DNA of 64,000 nt from Cupriavidus sp. P-10. Lineage in GTDB: Bacteria; Pseudomonadota; Gammaproteobacteria; Burkholderiales; Burkholderiaceae. A program made the translations under genes and the position numbers. Positions 46,475-56,155 of the stretch are shown piece by piece. The notes under the pieces were generated by a model. It did no database searches, had not been told where the DNA came from, and saw nothing but the letters and a program-made list of their open reading frames with translations. Location: positions 1,984,001 to 2,048,000 of the forward strand of contig NZ_AP025171.1 in assembly GCF_003402535.2 (NCBI RefSeq), given 5' to 3'. Each line of letters starts with the position of its first letter. Within the stretch, counting starts at the first letter, position 1.

Positions 46475-49400
46475 CTAGCGATTCGCGATGAGCCAGAACG
46501 GCACGTCATAGGTCTCCCGGAGATAATTTTCCGTCACGCCCAGCAGTTCTAACTGCGATCGACTCACGTCCCGCTTCGACACCCCGGGTTGTACGGCATA
46601 GATTTCCAAGGTGATTGACAGGACGTTGAGCCGGCGCGCGATGTCATGCAGGTCCGCCAGCGTGCCTTGATCCAGCCGGGTCCCGCCCCGCTGGTTCCGC
46701 TCGACTTCGCGCCGACGCATCCTGTCCACCATCTTCCAGACCATTCCCTTCCAGCTCACGCTACGCTGCGCCTGGCCGCACACCTCGTAGAGGTCCTTCA
46801 CGCGCGCGCCCGCCTCACCCTCGCTTGAGAACTTGCAGTGATAGAGGCGCACGAACAGCGCGTTCTCCGTCACGCGCAGCGCGACCACATCGGCAATCTC
46901 GCCCGATCCGTCATCGTCGAACACGACGTCGAATCGTGTGGCCGCGGGCTCCGCGAGCAGGCCCAGGACGACCTTGCGCTGAATCGACTCCGGCCGGCGT
47001 TCCTCGCGTTGCGATTCCATGCGGATGTTAGTCCCCTGCCAATCCCATTCGAGGATGCGCTCCAGCGGGAACGGCATGCGCCGGTGCGCTTCGGGAAGCG
47101 GGTAAAGCTCATTGCCAACCATCATGGCGCCATCGGCAAAATAGATGGTCGGCGGATTGTCCGCGAACCACTCGGCAAGCGGCCGGGACGCCCCGCGCCC
47201 GACCGAAATGCTCGCCTCCGGGCCCGACACCCTGACGAAGATCGCGCGCCGGTCGGCGATCCTCACCTCGTACTCCGCCGCCGCACCGATGTCATCGGCA
47301 ACTACGGCAAACCGCAGCGGCCCGGCCGGTTCGTGAGAGGTGATTGCCAGGCCGACGTCGTAGAGAGACACTTCCTGCTGCCCCATCTGGATCAGCACCC
47401 GTTCCTGCGGTCGCGCGAGCAGGTCCGGATGCCACTCCACGGCGATGGCGACCGTCTCCGGCCGGCCCTCGACCTCGATCGGGATCACCACGTTGCGGAA
47501 CACGTCGATGGTGGAAATGGTCGCATCATTGAGTTTGGCGCCGACGCCATGGCACCACTCGACCCATTCGGACAGGTCGTAGGCGACCCGATGCGACCAG
47601 ACGCGGCCCTTCTGGGAACAGCCGAACGTGACGGGCTCACCGTGCTCGAACCCCTTGCCGAACAGGTTCGACTTCGCCTTGTTTTCCCGCATCGCCGTGG
47701 CGAGGGCCTGGGCCACGTCCGCACCGTTGTGCATGGAGAATTGGATGTTGCGGTTGAGCAGATGCCGCAGTCCCAGGCTCATGATCACGAAGCGGTTCAG
47801 TCCGTGCATCGCCCGGAAGATCGGCTCGCCCCGGATCAGCCGGGCCGAATCCCCGGCCACCACCGTCGCCAGGTCTTCGTGAACGGAGCTGTTGTCGGAA
47901 CTGTTGATGAACAGCAGGCCGCTTTCCTGGTCCCAGTGCAACAGGTACAGATGCCAGAACGTTTCCTTGAGGTCGCGAATGTCGCCCCAGGGAACCGGCA
48001 GGAGGTCGCGCGCAACGACGATCAGCGTGCGCGCTTCCCGGTTGATATAGGGACCGGCATATAGCCGCCCCGCGGGGAAGTTCCTCACGATGGCTTCCGG
48101 CTGCCAGTCTGCACACTCTGTCTTGAAGACGACGGCGCTCATCTTGGGGAAGATGTTCTGCAGCGAGATTACTGGATTGGCCTCCCTGAATCCCTCGATG
48201 AAATCCGATCTGCGCACTTCGCGCTGCGTCGCCCCTTCGCTCAGCTTGCGCAACAGTTCGTTCCAGTCCGCATCCTCCGCATAGAGCTCCTGCAGCTTCT
48301 GCTCGACATTGGCGTCGGCAATATTGGCAATAACCGTGGCCTCGCCAATGCCGTTCGCCGAGCGGGTAAAGCGGCCGGTGAACTGCAGGGTGATCGCCAG
48401 GCTCTTGTGCATGTCGTGCAAGGCCGCGATCTTGAGGGCCGGCAAGTCGAAGCCCTCCCCCAACATATCGACACACACGACAATTCTCGAGGCACGCGTC
48501 TGCAAGGCCGATAGACCCGCCTGGCGGGCCCCGGCACCCTGTCGGCTGTGCACCAGGACGGGCCGGTGCTCGGGCGCCATCTGCTGGTAGATGGCATGGA
48601 GCTTCTCTGCTCGCGGGATCGAGGCGGCGCGGGCCATCACCAGATGGTCATGGCCGCCTGCCCGGTCCTCGTTGAGAACGGCGATGGCAGCTTCGCAGAT
48701 CGCCGCGTCGGCCTGCCGCGGATCGAACTCCATGACGGGCCTGAACGACACGGCACGAAAGTAGCCTTCTGCCTGGGCCCGCCGGAGGGGGTAGTTGAAG
48801 ATGACCTTGCCGTCGACGGGTTTCCCGTCCTGCCGGAATGGCGTCGCCGTAAACTGCAGGATGCGCGCGGCAGCCATGCGCTCCTTGAAGGCATCCCAAG
48901 TCCGGGCCGCGACATGATGGGCCTCGTCGATGAACACGTGAGACGCCCATTGCGCCAGCGCATCGTCGCGCAGACTCATGCCGTTCGCGATCGCCATCGT
49001 CGTGACAAGGACGTTGCACTGCATCAGGATGCGATCGGCGTCTTCGCGGGACTGGGGCATCTGCGTGAGCATGCCCACGACGGGCAGGCTCGCCGCCCGA
49101 CCGACGATGCCAAACGCCTTCAGCCAGCCCAACGTCAGGAATTTTCGCCCCACCTGCGCGCGCAGCGCATCGGAGGGCACCACGACGAGCAATCGCGGGA
49201 TCCGCCTCGCCACCAGGAGTGCCAGCATGGTTTCCGTCTTGCCGGTGCCTGTTGGCATGACCACGGTGGCCGTAGCCTCGGAAACCTTCCAGTGCGCCAG
49301 CACGGCGTGCAGCGCGCCTATCTGTGGCCCGCGCAGGCCAGGCGACACGGTCCCGTCCGGCAGGATCTCCTCCTCCCGGAAAAAGAACTGGTCCCGCCAG

Positions 49401-49792
49401 CTTTGCAGGACCAGGTCGCGACGATGCTGCGCAGCCGCGGCGTCCATAGCTTCGGGCGCCTGCGGCAACGGCGACAGCCAGCGCGCACCTCGACTCGTTG
49501 CCAGATCCCATCCCCGCTCGTCGCTGGGAAAACCGACCTTCGTGGTGACCAGAACGGGCACCCCGGCGTGGCCCGGGTCCGCGCCGCTGGGCAGGACGCG
49601 GGCGCGCTCGCCGCCTGGCATCTCGACATCGAATGCCACCACGCGGCCCCTTGCGTCGGTCTCTTCCTCGACTTCCAAACCACCGCGTATCGCCTCGACA
49701 TGCAGTTGCTGGACCGCATTTCCTCCAATACTGCCATACAGGTGAAACCGCTCCGGAATAGAGCCTTCAAATCGCTTCGCCATTGCAAGCAT
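46475..49792 (-). CDS. SF2 DEAH helicase with C-terminal nuclease-like domain
   Basis: About 1105 residues. Walker A VVMPTGTGKTE near 180, DEAH box FIDEAHHVAA near 286, LQFTATPFRQDG (motif III) and LQFTGRFTRS (motif VI) define an active superfamily-2 helicase. Near residues 965-995 GEIADVVALRVTENALFV followed by YHCKFS looks like a D...xHxK variant of the PD-(D/E)XK nuclease site, with VKDLYEVCGQAQRS after it. The start is uncertain (49792, or 49783, neither with a strong SD). It is divergent from gajA, with about 210 bp between. A defence role is likely from context; the named system is not recognised. Confidence 0.75.
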   Translation of the reverse strand: MLAMAKRFEGSIPERFHLYGSIGGNAVQQLHVEAIRGGLEVEEETDARGRVVAFDVEMPGGERARVLPSGADPGHAGVPVLVTTKVGFPSDERGWDLATSRGARWLSPLPQAPEAMDAAAAQHRRDLVLQSWRDQFFFREEEILPDGTVSPGLRGPQIGALHAVLAHWKVSEATATVVMPTGTGKTETMLALLVARRIPRLLVVVPSDALRAQVGRKFLTLGWLKAFGIVGRAASLPVVGMLTQMPQSREDADRILMQCNVLVTTMAIANGMSLRDDALAQWASHVFIDEAHHVAARTWDAFKERMAAARILQFTATPFRQDGKPVDGKVIFNYPLRRAQAEGYFRAVSFRPVMEFDPRQADAAICEAAIAVLNEDRAGGHDHLVMARAASIPRAEKLHAIYQQMAPEHRPVLVHSRQGAGARQAGLSALQTRASRIVVCVDMLGEGFDLPALKIAALHDMHKSLAITLQFTGRFTRSANGIGEATVIANIADANVEQKLQELYAEDADWNELLRKLSEGATQREVRRSDFIEGFREANPVISLQNIFPKMSAVVFKTECADWQPEAIVRNFPAGRLYAGPYINREARTLIVVARDLLPVPWGDIRDLKETFWHLYLLHWDQESGLLFINSSDNSSVHEDLATVVAGDSARLIRGEPIFRAMHGLNRFVIMSLGLRHLLNRNIQFSMHNGADVAQALATAMRENKAKSNLFGKGFEHGEPVTFGCSQKGRVWSHRVAYDLSEWVEWCHGVGAKLNDATISTIDVFRNVVIPIEVEGRPETVAIAVEWHPDLLARPQERVLIQMGQQEVSLYDVGLAITSHEPAGPLRFAVVADDIGAAAEYEVRIADRRAIFVRVSGPEASISVGRGASRPLAEWFADNPPTIYFADGAMMVGNELYPLPEAHRRMPFPLERILEWDWQGTNIRMESQREERRPESIQRKVVLGLLAEPAATRFDVVFDDDGSGEIADVVALRVTENALFVRLYHCKFSSEGEAGARVKDLYEVCGQAQRSVSWKGMVWKMVDRMRRREVERNQRGGTRLDQGTLADLHDIARRLNVLSITLEIYAVQPGVSKRDVSRSQLELLGVTENYLRETYDVPFWLIANR

Positions 49793-50000
49793 CACGGTAG
49801 ACGGGTTGTGCCGGAGTATACGAGGTAACCCATCCTGCGTATTTACCCCTCTGGTCCGGTACTCCCGCGTCGCCGCAGCCATGCACCCGATCCACCCATG
49901 CCGCTCGCTCCGGTTTTTGCGCCAGCGTGGCCCTGTCAATGCGGTACCATGCGATGACAAATGTCAGAAACAACAAGGATTACGATCTGGGGTCCCGCAC

Positions 50001-51749
50001 ATGTATTTGGCGCAGCTAACGATTTCAAATTTCCGGAAACTGAACAGCGCGACACTGAAGTTCCAACCCGGCCTCAACGTCCTGGTCGGCGCCAACAATG
50101 TTGGCAAGACGGCGATTGTCGACGCCCTGCGCGCCCTGCTTGCCGGCCATGACGAGCCCTACCCCCGCCTCGACATCGACGATGTGCATCGTCCGCCTGG
50201 CGGAACGCCCGCAGGCGACATCACCTTCGAGTACGTCTTTCGCGCTCTCGACGAGGATGACGAAGCCGATTTCCTTCCAGCCCTCAAGCTGGATGCCGCC
50301 GGAAAGGCCGAGGCACACATCACGATTCGCTATGCAGAGGCCGACAAGACTGGCCGACTGCGTGCCAAGCGATGGTGTGGCGACCATGACGACACCGGCC
50401 TGACCGCGGACATGATGGAGAACCTGCGCGGAGTGTATCTGCCCCCGTTGCGGGACGCTTCGCAAAGCCTGAAGCCCAGCCGCACCAGCCAACTGGCGCG
50501 CCTGTTCCAGCTTCTATCCGATGATGCCGGACGGGATGGCATCAACGACGTCCTGAAGAAGCTCGACGAGGAGCTAAAAAGGCATCCACCGATTACCGCC
50601 ACCCAGAAGGCCATCAAGGGCCGACATGACAGCATGCTTGGCCCGCAACTATCCCAGCTTCTTGAACTTGGGCTCAGCGGCAGCGATTTCCAGCGACTGG
50701 CCTCCCGTCTCTCCCTGATGGTCAACACCTTCGACATCGAGCAAAACGGCCTCGGCTTCAACAACCTAATCTTCATGGCGGTGGTCCTCAGCGAACTGGC
50801 CAAGAACCCCGAGGCCAGCTATCGCGGTCTGATCGTCGAGGAACCGGAAGCGCATCTGCACCCACAGCTTCAGGCGGTCCTGCTCAGCTACCTGGAGACG
50901 GTCAAGGCGACCGACGGAGAGAAGCCGGTCCAGCTCTTCGTCACCAGTCACTCCCCCAATTTCGCGAGCATCGCCGACATCGAGACGCTGACTTGTTTGG
51001 TGGACACCGGCAGCCGGGTCGAAACCTTTTTCCCCCGCGACATCACCTTCGAAGAGGGCAAGCGGGAAAAGCTGGAACGCTATCTCGATGTGACGCGTGC
51101 GGAAATTTTCTTTGCCCGCCGCGTCATCTTTGTGGAAGGGGCTGCGGAGTTGATGCTAGTCAGCGTCCTGGCGGAAAGAGCCGGATACAAACTGCGAGAG
51201 CACGGCGTCAGTCTTATAAGTGTCGAAGGCCTGAATTTCGACTCGTTCCTGCCATTGTTCGGCGAGAAGGCGCTGAAGATCCCGGTTGCCGTCATCACCG
51301 ACGCCGATCCCGAGGCTACCCCCGCCGATGGCAGCGAACCGGTCGCGCTTTACCCCGCTGCCCACGATACGGTCAAAGTGTCCGACAACACTGCGAAGAT
51401 GAAGGCACGTGAGGACGCGCTGGTGAAGGTCTTTCACGGCGTCAAGACGCTGGAATACGACCTGGCGCTGCACGCCGACAACCGGACCGCCATGCTGAAG
51501 GCACTCAAGGAGCTGCATCCGAGAATCGGCGAGGCGGTGGGAACCGCCGTCAACGCCGCGACGGGCGATGTCGAGAAGGCCCGCCTGCTGTTTTGCGGCA
51601 TGTTCGAACGCCAGCAGAACAACGTCCAGAAGGGACGGTTTGGACAAACACTGGCGCAGGTGCTGGCCGATGGCGCATCGTGCGTCGTGCCAGAGTACAT
51701 CCGTCAGGCCGTCGCGCACGCTTGTCAGACGCCCGCGGCACACCCATGA
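50001..51749 (+). CDS. gajA: GajA: OLD-type ATPase/TOPRIM nuclease of Gabija
   Basis: 582 residues, the usual GajA size. The ABC-type ATPase has Walker A LVGANNVGKTA (28-38) and Walker B/signature IVEEPEAHLHPQ near 280. The TOPRIM nuclease has its glutamate in VIFVEGAAELML near 379 and the DxD in AVITDADPE near 432. In Gabija, GajA forms a tetramer that nicks phage DNA when nucleotide pools fall. The start at 50001 (MYLAQLTISNFRKL) is the classic OLD/RecF-like N terminus; longer frames run into the divergent promoter. The stop overlaps the gajB start (ATGA). Confidence 0.88.
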   Translation: MYLAQLTISNFRKLNSATLKFQPGLNVLVGANNVGKTAIVDALRALLAGHDEPYPRLDIDDVHRPPGGTPAGDITFEYVFRALDEDDEADFLPALKLDAAGKAEAHITIRYAEADKTGRLRAKRWCGDHDDTGLTADMMENLRGVYLPPLRDASQSLKPSRTSQLARLFQLLSDDAGRDGINDVLKKLDEELKRHPPITATQKAIKGRHDSMLGPQLSQLLELGLSGSDFQRLASRLSLMVNTFDIEQNGLGFNNLIFMAVVLSELAKNPEASYRGLIVEEPEAHLHPQLQAVLLSYLETVKATDGEKPVQLFVTSHSPNFASIADIETLTCLVDTGSRVETFFPRDITFEEGKREKLERYLDVTRAEIFFARRVIFVEGAAELMLVSVLAERAGYKLREHGVSLISVEGLNFDSFLPLFGEKALKIPVAVITDADPEATPADGSEPVALYPAAHDTVKVSDNTAKMKAREDALVKVFHGVKTLEYDLALHADNRTAMLKALKELHPRIGEAVGTAVNAATGDVEKARLLFCGMFERQQNNVQKGRFGQTLAQVLADGASCVVPEYIRQAVAHACQTPAAHP

Positions 51750-53519
51750 CCGAGCTCTCCCTCGAACAATCGGCAATAATCTACGCACCGCTGGATCCGG
51801 TGTCCGTCATTGCTTGCGCGGGAAGCGGGAAGACGCTGACGGCTGTGCGCCGGCTCGTGGAAATCCGCCGTCAGCTTGGGAGCCACCGGGGGCGCGTGGC
51901 GTTGCTGTCGTTCTCCAATGTCGCCGTGGATACCTTCCGCAAGAGCTACATGTCCCTGATGCAAGGGCAGACGCTCGGCGCTGGCGGCCACCGGGTCGAG
52001 ATTGACACATTGGATGGTTTCTTCGCCCGCCACGTCCTCCACCCTCACGCGCACCGAACCATGCAGGCGTCCCAGGCGGCCTTTCTCGTTACCGGGGGCG
52101 AATCCTTCCTGAGCGGCTTCACGTTTCAGGCCGGGGGACTACCCCGTCGCCATCACGAACATGCAGGTCGGCAGACGTGCCTCCGGCGTCTATTTCTACT
52201 ACGGTAACAATGACCAAGTTGTGGAACTGGACGCCGGCTATGCCGGCGCCATCGTCCATCGTCTGGGAAGAACCGGGGCCTATTCGCACAACCTCGGGCG
52301 CTACTGGTGCCATCGCACGCTGAGCGAGCAGCCCATCATTCTGCGGGCGCTGGCACGCCGGTATCCCCATGTTCTCATCGACGAAGCGCAGGACATTGGT
52401 ACGCTCCATCAGGCCATCCTCGAACAGCTCATCGGCGCGGGCGTACGTGTCTCGCTCATCGGCGACCCCAATCAGGGCATTTACGAATTCGCCGGCGCCA
52501 ATGGCAAATTCCTCTCGCAATACGGCACACGTGCCGGCATCGCGAGTCTGGGATTGACCCGGAACTATCGGTCCGTACCGCCGATCGTCAGCCTAGCCAA
52601 TACACTGTCAACGCGTGGCGATGCGGCAGATCTATCCGTCCCTGCCACCCTGCATGGCGCGTTCTTTGTGCCGTTCAAGACGGCTGAGCGCGACAAACTG
52701 ATCGACGCCTTCCAGGCCACGGTCCGCGCAGCGGGACTGCAGGTCCAGAACTCAGCCGTGCTTTGCCGCGGCCGCGAGCTTGCCGACAAGCTCGCGGGCA
52801 ACGACTCCCCGGCCGGCCAGGGAACCGTCAAGGGCTTTGTGCAAGCGGCGATCGCACGCGACACCAAACAGGACTATCTGGCCGCCTTCAAGGGTGTCGC
52901 CACCTGCATAACGGGCCTTCTTAGCGATCCGCCCAAAGGATTGGTGGCCTCGATCACCCAGCCGGCCCGCTACCATGACGCGCAACCCTTGCGACGCCTG
53001 ATCTGGCGCTTCACCCGGAACCCGGACAGCGGATTGCCATCTGCCACGCTCCGCGCAGATGCGGAATGGCACCCGTTACTGCTGGCCAGAGTCAAGGATT
53101 TGCTCGTTACCTTGCAGCGCGAACACGGCCTGACACCGGCCAACAACATCGGTATGAAGCTGGCCAAGAAGAGCCTTCCCAATGCACCGCTGGTGGCCGC
53201 GGACGATCTGGCTGCACCGAATGTCCGGCGCATCCGGATTGATACGGTCCATCAGGCGAAGGGGGAAAGCCTAGACGCTGTTCTCTACCTTGCCACCAAG
53301 GAGCATGTTTCCGCCTTGCTCGACGGAGTTGCGTCAGAGGTAGGACGTATCGGCTATGTGGCCGTGACCCGCGCCAGAACGCTGCTCTGGCTGGCCGTTC
53401 CAGCCAATACCCTGTCGGAGTTGCGCCCGAAGCTGATCGCGCGCGGCTTCCTGGAGGCGAGCATGCCGGCAGCGCAACCCGTGTCCAGCCCCACAGCCGA
53501 AGTCGTGCCAACGGCGTGA
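51746..53519 (+). pseudogene. gajB: GajB: UvrD-like helicase, one-base frameshift
   Basis: Two frames join into one about 590-residue UvrD/PcrA-type helicase. Frame 1 has Walker A ACAGSGKTLTA (near 25). Frame 2 has Walker B HVLIDEAQDIG, motif III GDPNQGIYEFAGA, LTRNYRSVPP, DTVHQAKGESLDAV and VAVTRARTLLW. The shift is at the G5 run 52133-52137: removing one G restores AGDYPVAITNMQVG. All helicase motifs survive on one side or the other, so this is a recent change or a base-calling error. ATGA overlap with gajA shows coupling. If real, GajB is lost and Gabija should be weakened. Confidence 0.85.
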
Positions 53520-53529
53520 GGAAGACAGC

Positions 53530-53856
53530 ATGGAATGGAGGATATCGGAGGAATTCGAACCGGATGAGTCCGTGGCTAAAATTCATATCCCTCTCGGTTG
53601 TGGCACCAAAGTACTGTTTGGCCGTTTCCGGCCAGAAGCGGTCGGTCGACCTCGCCATCCAATTCGAATAGCCGAGGTGTCGTTCGCCCCGGCTCAACCG
53701 ATGCCCCAACGTCCAGACGGTACTGACCGGAGGCTTACCGCAAAGGATGCCCGACGTCTGCCGGTGTCAACACTAGGCCGCCCCTGCCTCGAATTGCGAA
53801 CTCAGCTTCGGAAGTCAAAAAAAATTGACATGGACTATAATGTCAATTATTGTTGA
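53530..53856 (+). CDS. possible small protein after gajB
   Basis: 108 codons starting 11 bp after the gajB stop, with GAGGAAGAC before the ATG. The first 50 residues (MEWRISEEFEPDESVAKIHI onward) have a natural composition; the rest is Arg/Pro-rich and the end runs into the hipBA operator. The family is not recognised; it may be spurious. Confidence 0.3.
   Translation: MEWRISEEFEPDESVAKIHIPLGCGTKVLFGRFRPEAVGRPRHPIRIAEVSFAPAQPMPQRPDGTDRRLTAKDARRLPVSTLGRPCLELRTQLRKSKKIDMDYNVNYC
53823..53848 (+). promoter_or_regulatory. hipBA promoter/operator
   Basis: AATTGACAT (53823-53831) and ATGTCAATT (53840-53848) are perfect 9-base inverted arms. TATAAT (53836-53841) lies between and overlaps the right arm, so a bound repressor would block the -10 box. 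A third TTGACAT half-site is at 53853-53859. This is the arrangement expected for HipB autorepression. Confidence 0.65.
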
Positions 53857-53895
53857 CATCAGATTTGCTGAATCCAACCCGGTTAAGGGGGTCAA

Positions 53896-54375
53896 ATGGA
53901 CCATCGAGGAGAGCTACATGATAAAGCGGACGCAATGCGCCGCAAAATCGGGGAAGCCTTGCGCTCCGCGCGCGAGCGACAAGGTAGTAAGCAATCCGAC
54001 ATCGCCCAGAAAGTGGGCGTGTCTCGGGCAACCGTCATTGCAATCGAGAGCGGCCAAAGCGTCTCGACGTTGAATCTACTCCTGATGGCGGCTGCGGTCG
54101 GCGTGAACCTTAACCCTCAACCAGACCCGGCGATCGTCACGCCACCACGTCGCCCCATGCTCAGGGAAATGATGCGAGCGGAGCGGGAGCGCCAGGCAAT
54201 GCTCCAGGCGAAATTACCCAGCCGGCAGCGCGTGGGATCGGCGTCCTTTATCGCCCCAGTTTCCTACCCGGAAAGCAACGTAAGGCGTCGCCCCACGCTC
54301 AGGGAAATGATGCGAGCGGAGCGGGAGCGCCAGGCAATGCTCCAGACGAATCTCTTGCACAAAGTATCTCAATGA
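53896..54375 (+). CDS. hipB: HipB-like XRE-family antitoxin
   Basis: 159 residues. The XRE HTH spans about 14-75 (KIGEALRSARERQGSKQSDI, AQKVGVSRATVIAIESGQ). It represses its own operon and neutralises HipA. The long C-terminal tail has a nearly perfect repeat of about 22 residues (REMMRAERERQAMLQ twice, 46 residues apart) encoded by 65-bp DNA repeats, unusual for HipB. AAGGGGG lies 5 bases before the ATG. The stop overlaps the hipA start by four bases. Confidence 0.85.
   Translation: MDHRGELHDKADAMRRKIGEALRSARERQGSKQSDIAQKVGVSRATVIAIESGQSVSTLNLLLMAAAVGVNLNPQPDPAIVTPPRRPMLREMMRAERERQAMLQAKLPSRQRVGSASFIAPVSYPESNVRRRPTLREMMRAERERQAMLQTNLLHKVSQ
54148..54350 (+). repeat. 65-bp duplicated segment inside hipB
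   Basis: 54148-54212 and 54286-54350 differ at only two bases (ATG to ACG, and GCG to ACG) and keep frame (138-bp period, 46 codons). The intervening 73 bp is not repeated. Confidence 0.85.
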
Positions 54376-55577
54376 GTAGCGAACTCGAGGTTTTCGTTTC
54401 GGACTATCCTGTCGGCTTGCTCAGTGAAGACATCGAGACAGGCCTGATTGATTTCCGTTACCTTCCGGATGTCCCGGATCAAATGACAGTCTCGTTACTG
54501 ATGCCGCCGAGCGCGCCAGCAGAAGAGTATCTTGGTTTCAACGGGGTGCCCCCACCCTTTCAGGTATCCCTGCCCGAAGGCATCGTGCTGGAAGCCATTA
54601 GAACCCGCTTCGCCAAGCATATCGACGTTGATAACGATATGTCGCTGCTCCGTCTTGTCGGTCGTCACACTATCGGCCGCACTACCTTCGACGGCCCGCT
54701 GGACCCAGACGCCACACTTCAACAAAACATTCTGGATGCCGCCAGAGCTGAGGGTGCGGCACAGCGGCTGATCGAAATTCTGAAGACATCTCCGGAGATG
54801 TTTGGCGTGTCTGGCGTCATGCCCAAGATGTCGACATTCCCGACGGAAAAGACTCGCCCCGGGACTGTCGCCGCGCACGGCTCCATAGTTAAATTCGACT
54901 CGCCCCATTATGTTGGCGCGAGTTTGGTTGAGTATGCATGCTTGAAAGCATGCTCGGCAGCGGGACTAGACGTTCCTGCGATTGAATTAAGCCCGGATCG
55001 CACGTCACTGACGATGAGCCGATTTGATATCGCCCCTGACGGATCACGTCGCGGATTCGAAGATGCATGTGCGCTGTCGGGCTTGTTTCGTAGTGGGAAA
55101 TATAACGGATCGATTGAACACCTGTTTGAGATGATCCGCTTCTTCGTACATCCAGACGACCAGGCGACAGATCTCGTGGCCATGCTGAAACTGGTCATGA
55201 TGAACGACGCACTACGCAACGGCGATGCACATCTGAAAAACTTTGGTTTGGTCTATGACGATGTCATGCGCCCGCGGCTCTCCCCCGTGTACGACGTACT
55301 CACCACCCAGGTATGGTTTCCGCAAGAGGTGCCCGCGCTGGCGATGCAAAAGACCGACCCGAGGGGTACGGAAAAATGGCTGGATCAGCTTGAGCTGGAG
55401 CGCCTCGCCTCTCTCAGTCATTGCCACAATGTTGACGTCGTTCAAATGCAAGCACAGTGTCGCGAGATCGCATTGCAGAGCATGGCGACGACCTTGGATG
55501 AGTGCCCAAAATGCCCGCCGCGCAAAGCGCTTGAGCACGCCTTGAAGATCATCGAGGGGGCACTGCCTGTGCCCTAG
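54372..55577 (+). CDS. hipA: HipA-like serine/threonine kinase toxin
   Basis: 401 residues. The N-terminal subdomain has MPPSAPAEEYLGFNG; HipA-C kinase landmarks are IVKFDSPHYVGASLVEYACL (Lys of the ATP site), the catalytic loop NGDAHLKNFGLVYDD near 282 and the metal Asp in LSPVYDVLTTQVW. HipA kinases phosphorylate aminoacyl-tRNA synthetases and induce growth arrest. It is translated from an ATGA overlap with hipB. No key residue appears missing. It ends 100 bp before the IS66 element, so it is probably intact. Confidence 0.88.
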   Translation: MSSELEVFVSDYPVGLLSEDIETGLIDFRYLPDVPDQMTVSLLMPPSAPAEEYLGFNGVPPPFQVSLPEGIVLEAIRTRFAKHIDVDNDMSLLRLVGRHTIGRTTFDGPLDPDATLQQNILDAARAEGAAQRLIEILKTSPEMFGVSGVMPKMSTFPTEKTRPGTVAAHGSIVKFDSPHYVGASLVEYACLKACSAAGLDVPAIELSPDRTSLTMSRFDIAPDGSRRGFEDACALSGLFRSGKYNGSIEHLFEMIRFFVHPDDQATDLVAMLKLVMMNDALRNGDAHLKNFGLVYDDVMRPRLSPVYDVLTTQVWFPQEVPALAMQKTDPRGTEKWLDQLELERLASLSHCHNVDVVQMQAQCREIALQSMATTLDECPKCPPRKALEHALKIIEGALPVP

Positions 55578-55668
55578 CTCAATAAAAGCGTCACTTCGGC
55601 TCAGTCCGTATTAAATCTGACACTTTGCCTCACCGCAGGCCTTTGCCGGAATTTCAGCGGCTTGATCA

Positions 55669-55676
55669 GCAAGAGT
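55669..55676 (+). repeat. IS66 target-site duplication, left copy
   Basis: GCAAGAGT directly abuts the left IS66 end and recurs at 62311-62318. Eight bases is the standard IS66 duplication length. Confidence 0.9.
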
Positions 55677-55759
55677 GTAAGCGTCCGCTGATGGCCGTGT
55701 AGACGCGAGAGTCGAACCTATCCAGAGTAGTTCCCATCAAAAATCTGGCGGAGACTACT

Positions 55760-56155
55760 TTGGAGACTGTGGCTAAGCGTGGTGGCCGCGTACGCGGCAG
55801 CCGCAATCATCCGATCGAACTGAAGCAAAGGCTTGCAGAAGCTGCGTGCGTGCCAGGCGTCTCGGTTTCAAAGCTGGCGCTGGAACACGGTCTAAACGTG
55901 AACATGGTCTTTCGGTGGCGTCGCATGCTTCGAGCAGGCCAACTAGGGATCCCCCATGTTGGTGACACCCCAGTGCTGTTCCCCGTTGTAGTCAGAGGCC
56001 CCGGAGTCGAAGCGTCGCTCACGGGCAAGCCATGCGAGCGGCCGGAAGCGTTGCCAGCAGGAGTCATCCGATTGCACCTGGCCAAGGGCCAGGTGAGCAT
56101 TGAAGGCCGAGTCGATCCAGAAACCCTGCGTATGATCGTGCAATGGCTGAGCTGA
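55760..56155 (+). CDS. tnpA: IS66 accessory protein TnpA
   Basis: 131 residues. It starts from TTG (GGAG six bases upstream) and has the IS66 Orf1 HTH pattern (IELKQRLAEAACVPGVSVSK, then HGLNVNMVFRWRRMLRAG). It probably binds the IS ends. It overlaps tnpB by 13 bp. Confidence 0.85.
   Translation: METVAKRGGRVRGSRNHPIELKQRLAEAACVPGVSVSKLALEHGLNVNMVFRWRRMLRAGQLGIPHVGDTPVLFPVVVRGPGVEASLTGKPCERPEALPAGVIRLHLAKGQVSIEGRVDPETLRMIVQWLS

Noticed and set aside
53107..53709. 200-codon minus frame inside gajB
   Set aside because: Antisense to clear UvrD helicase motifs.
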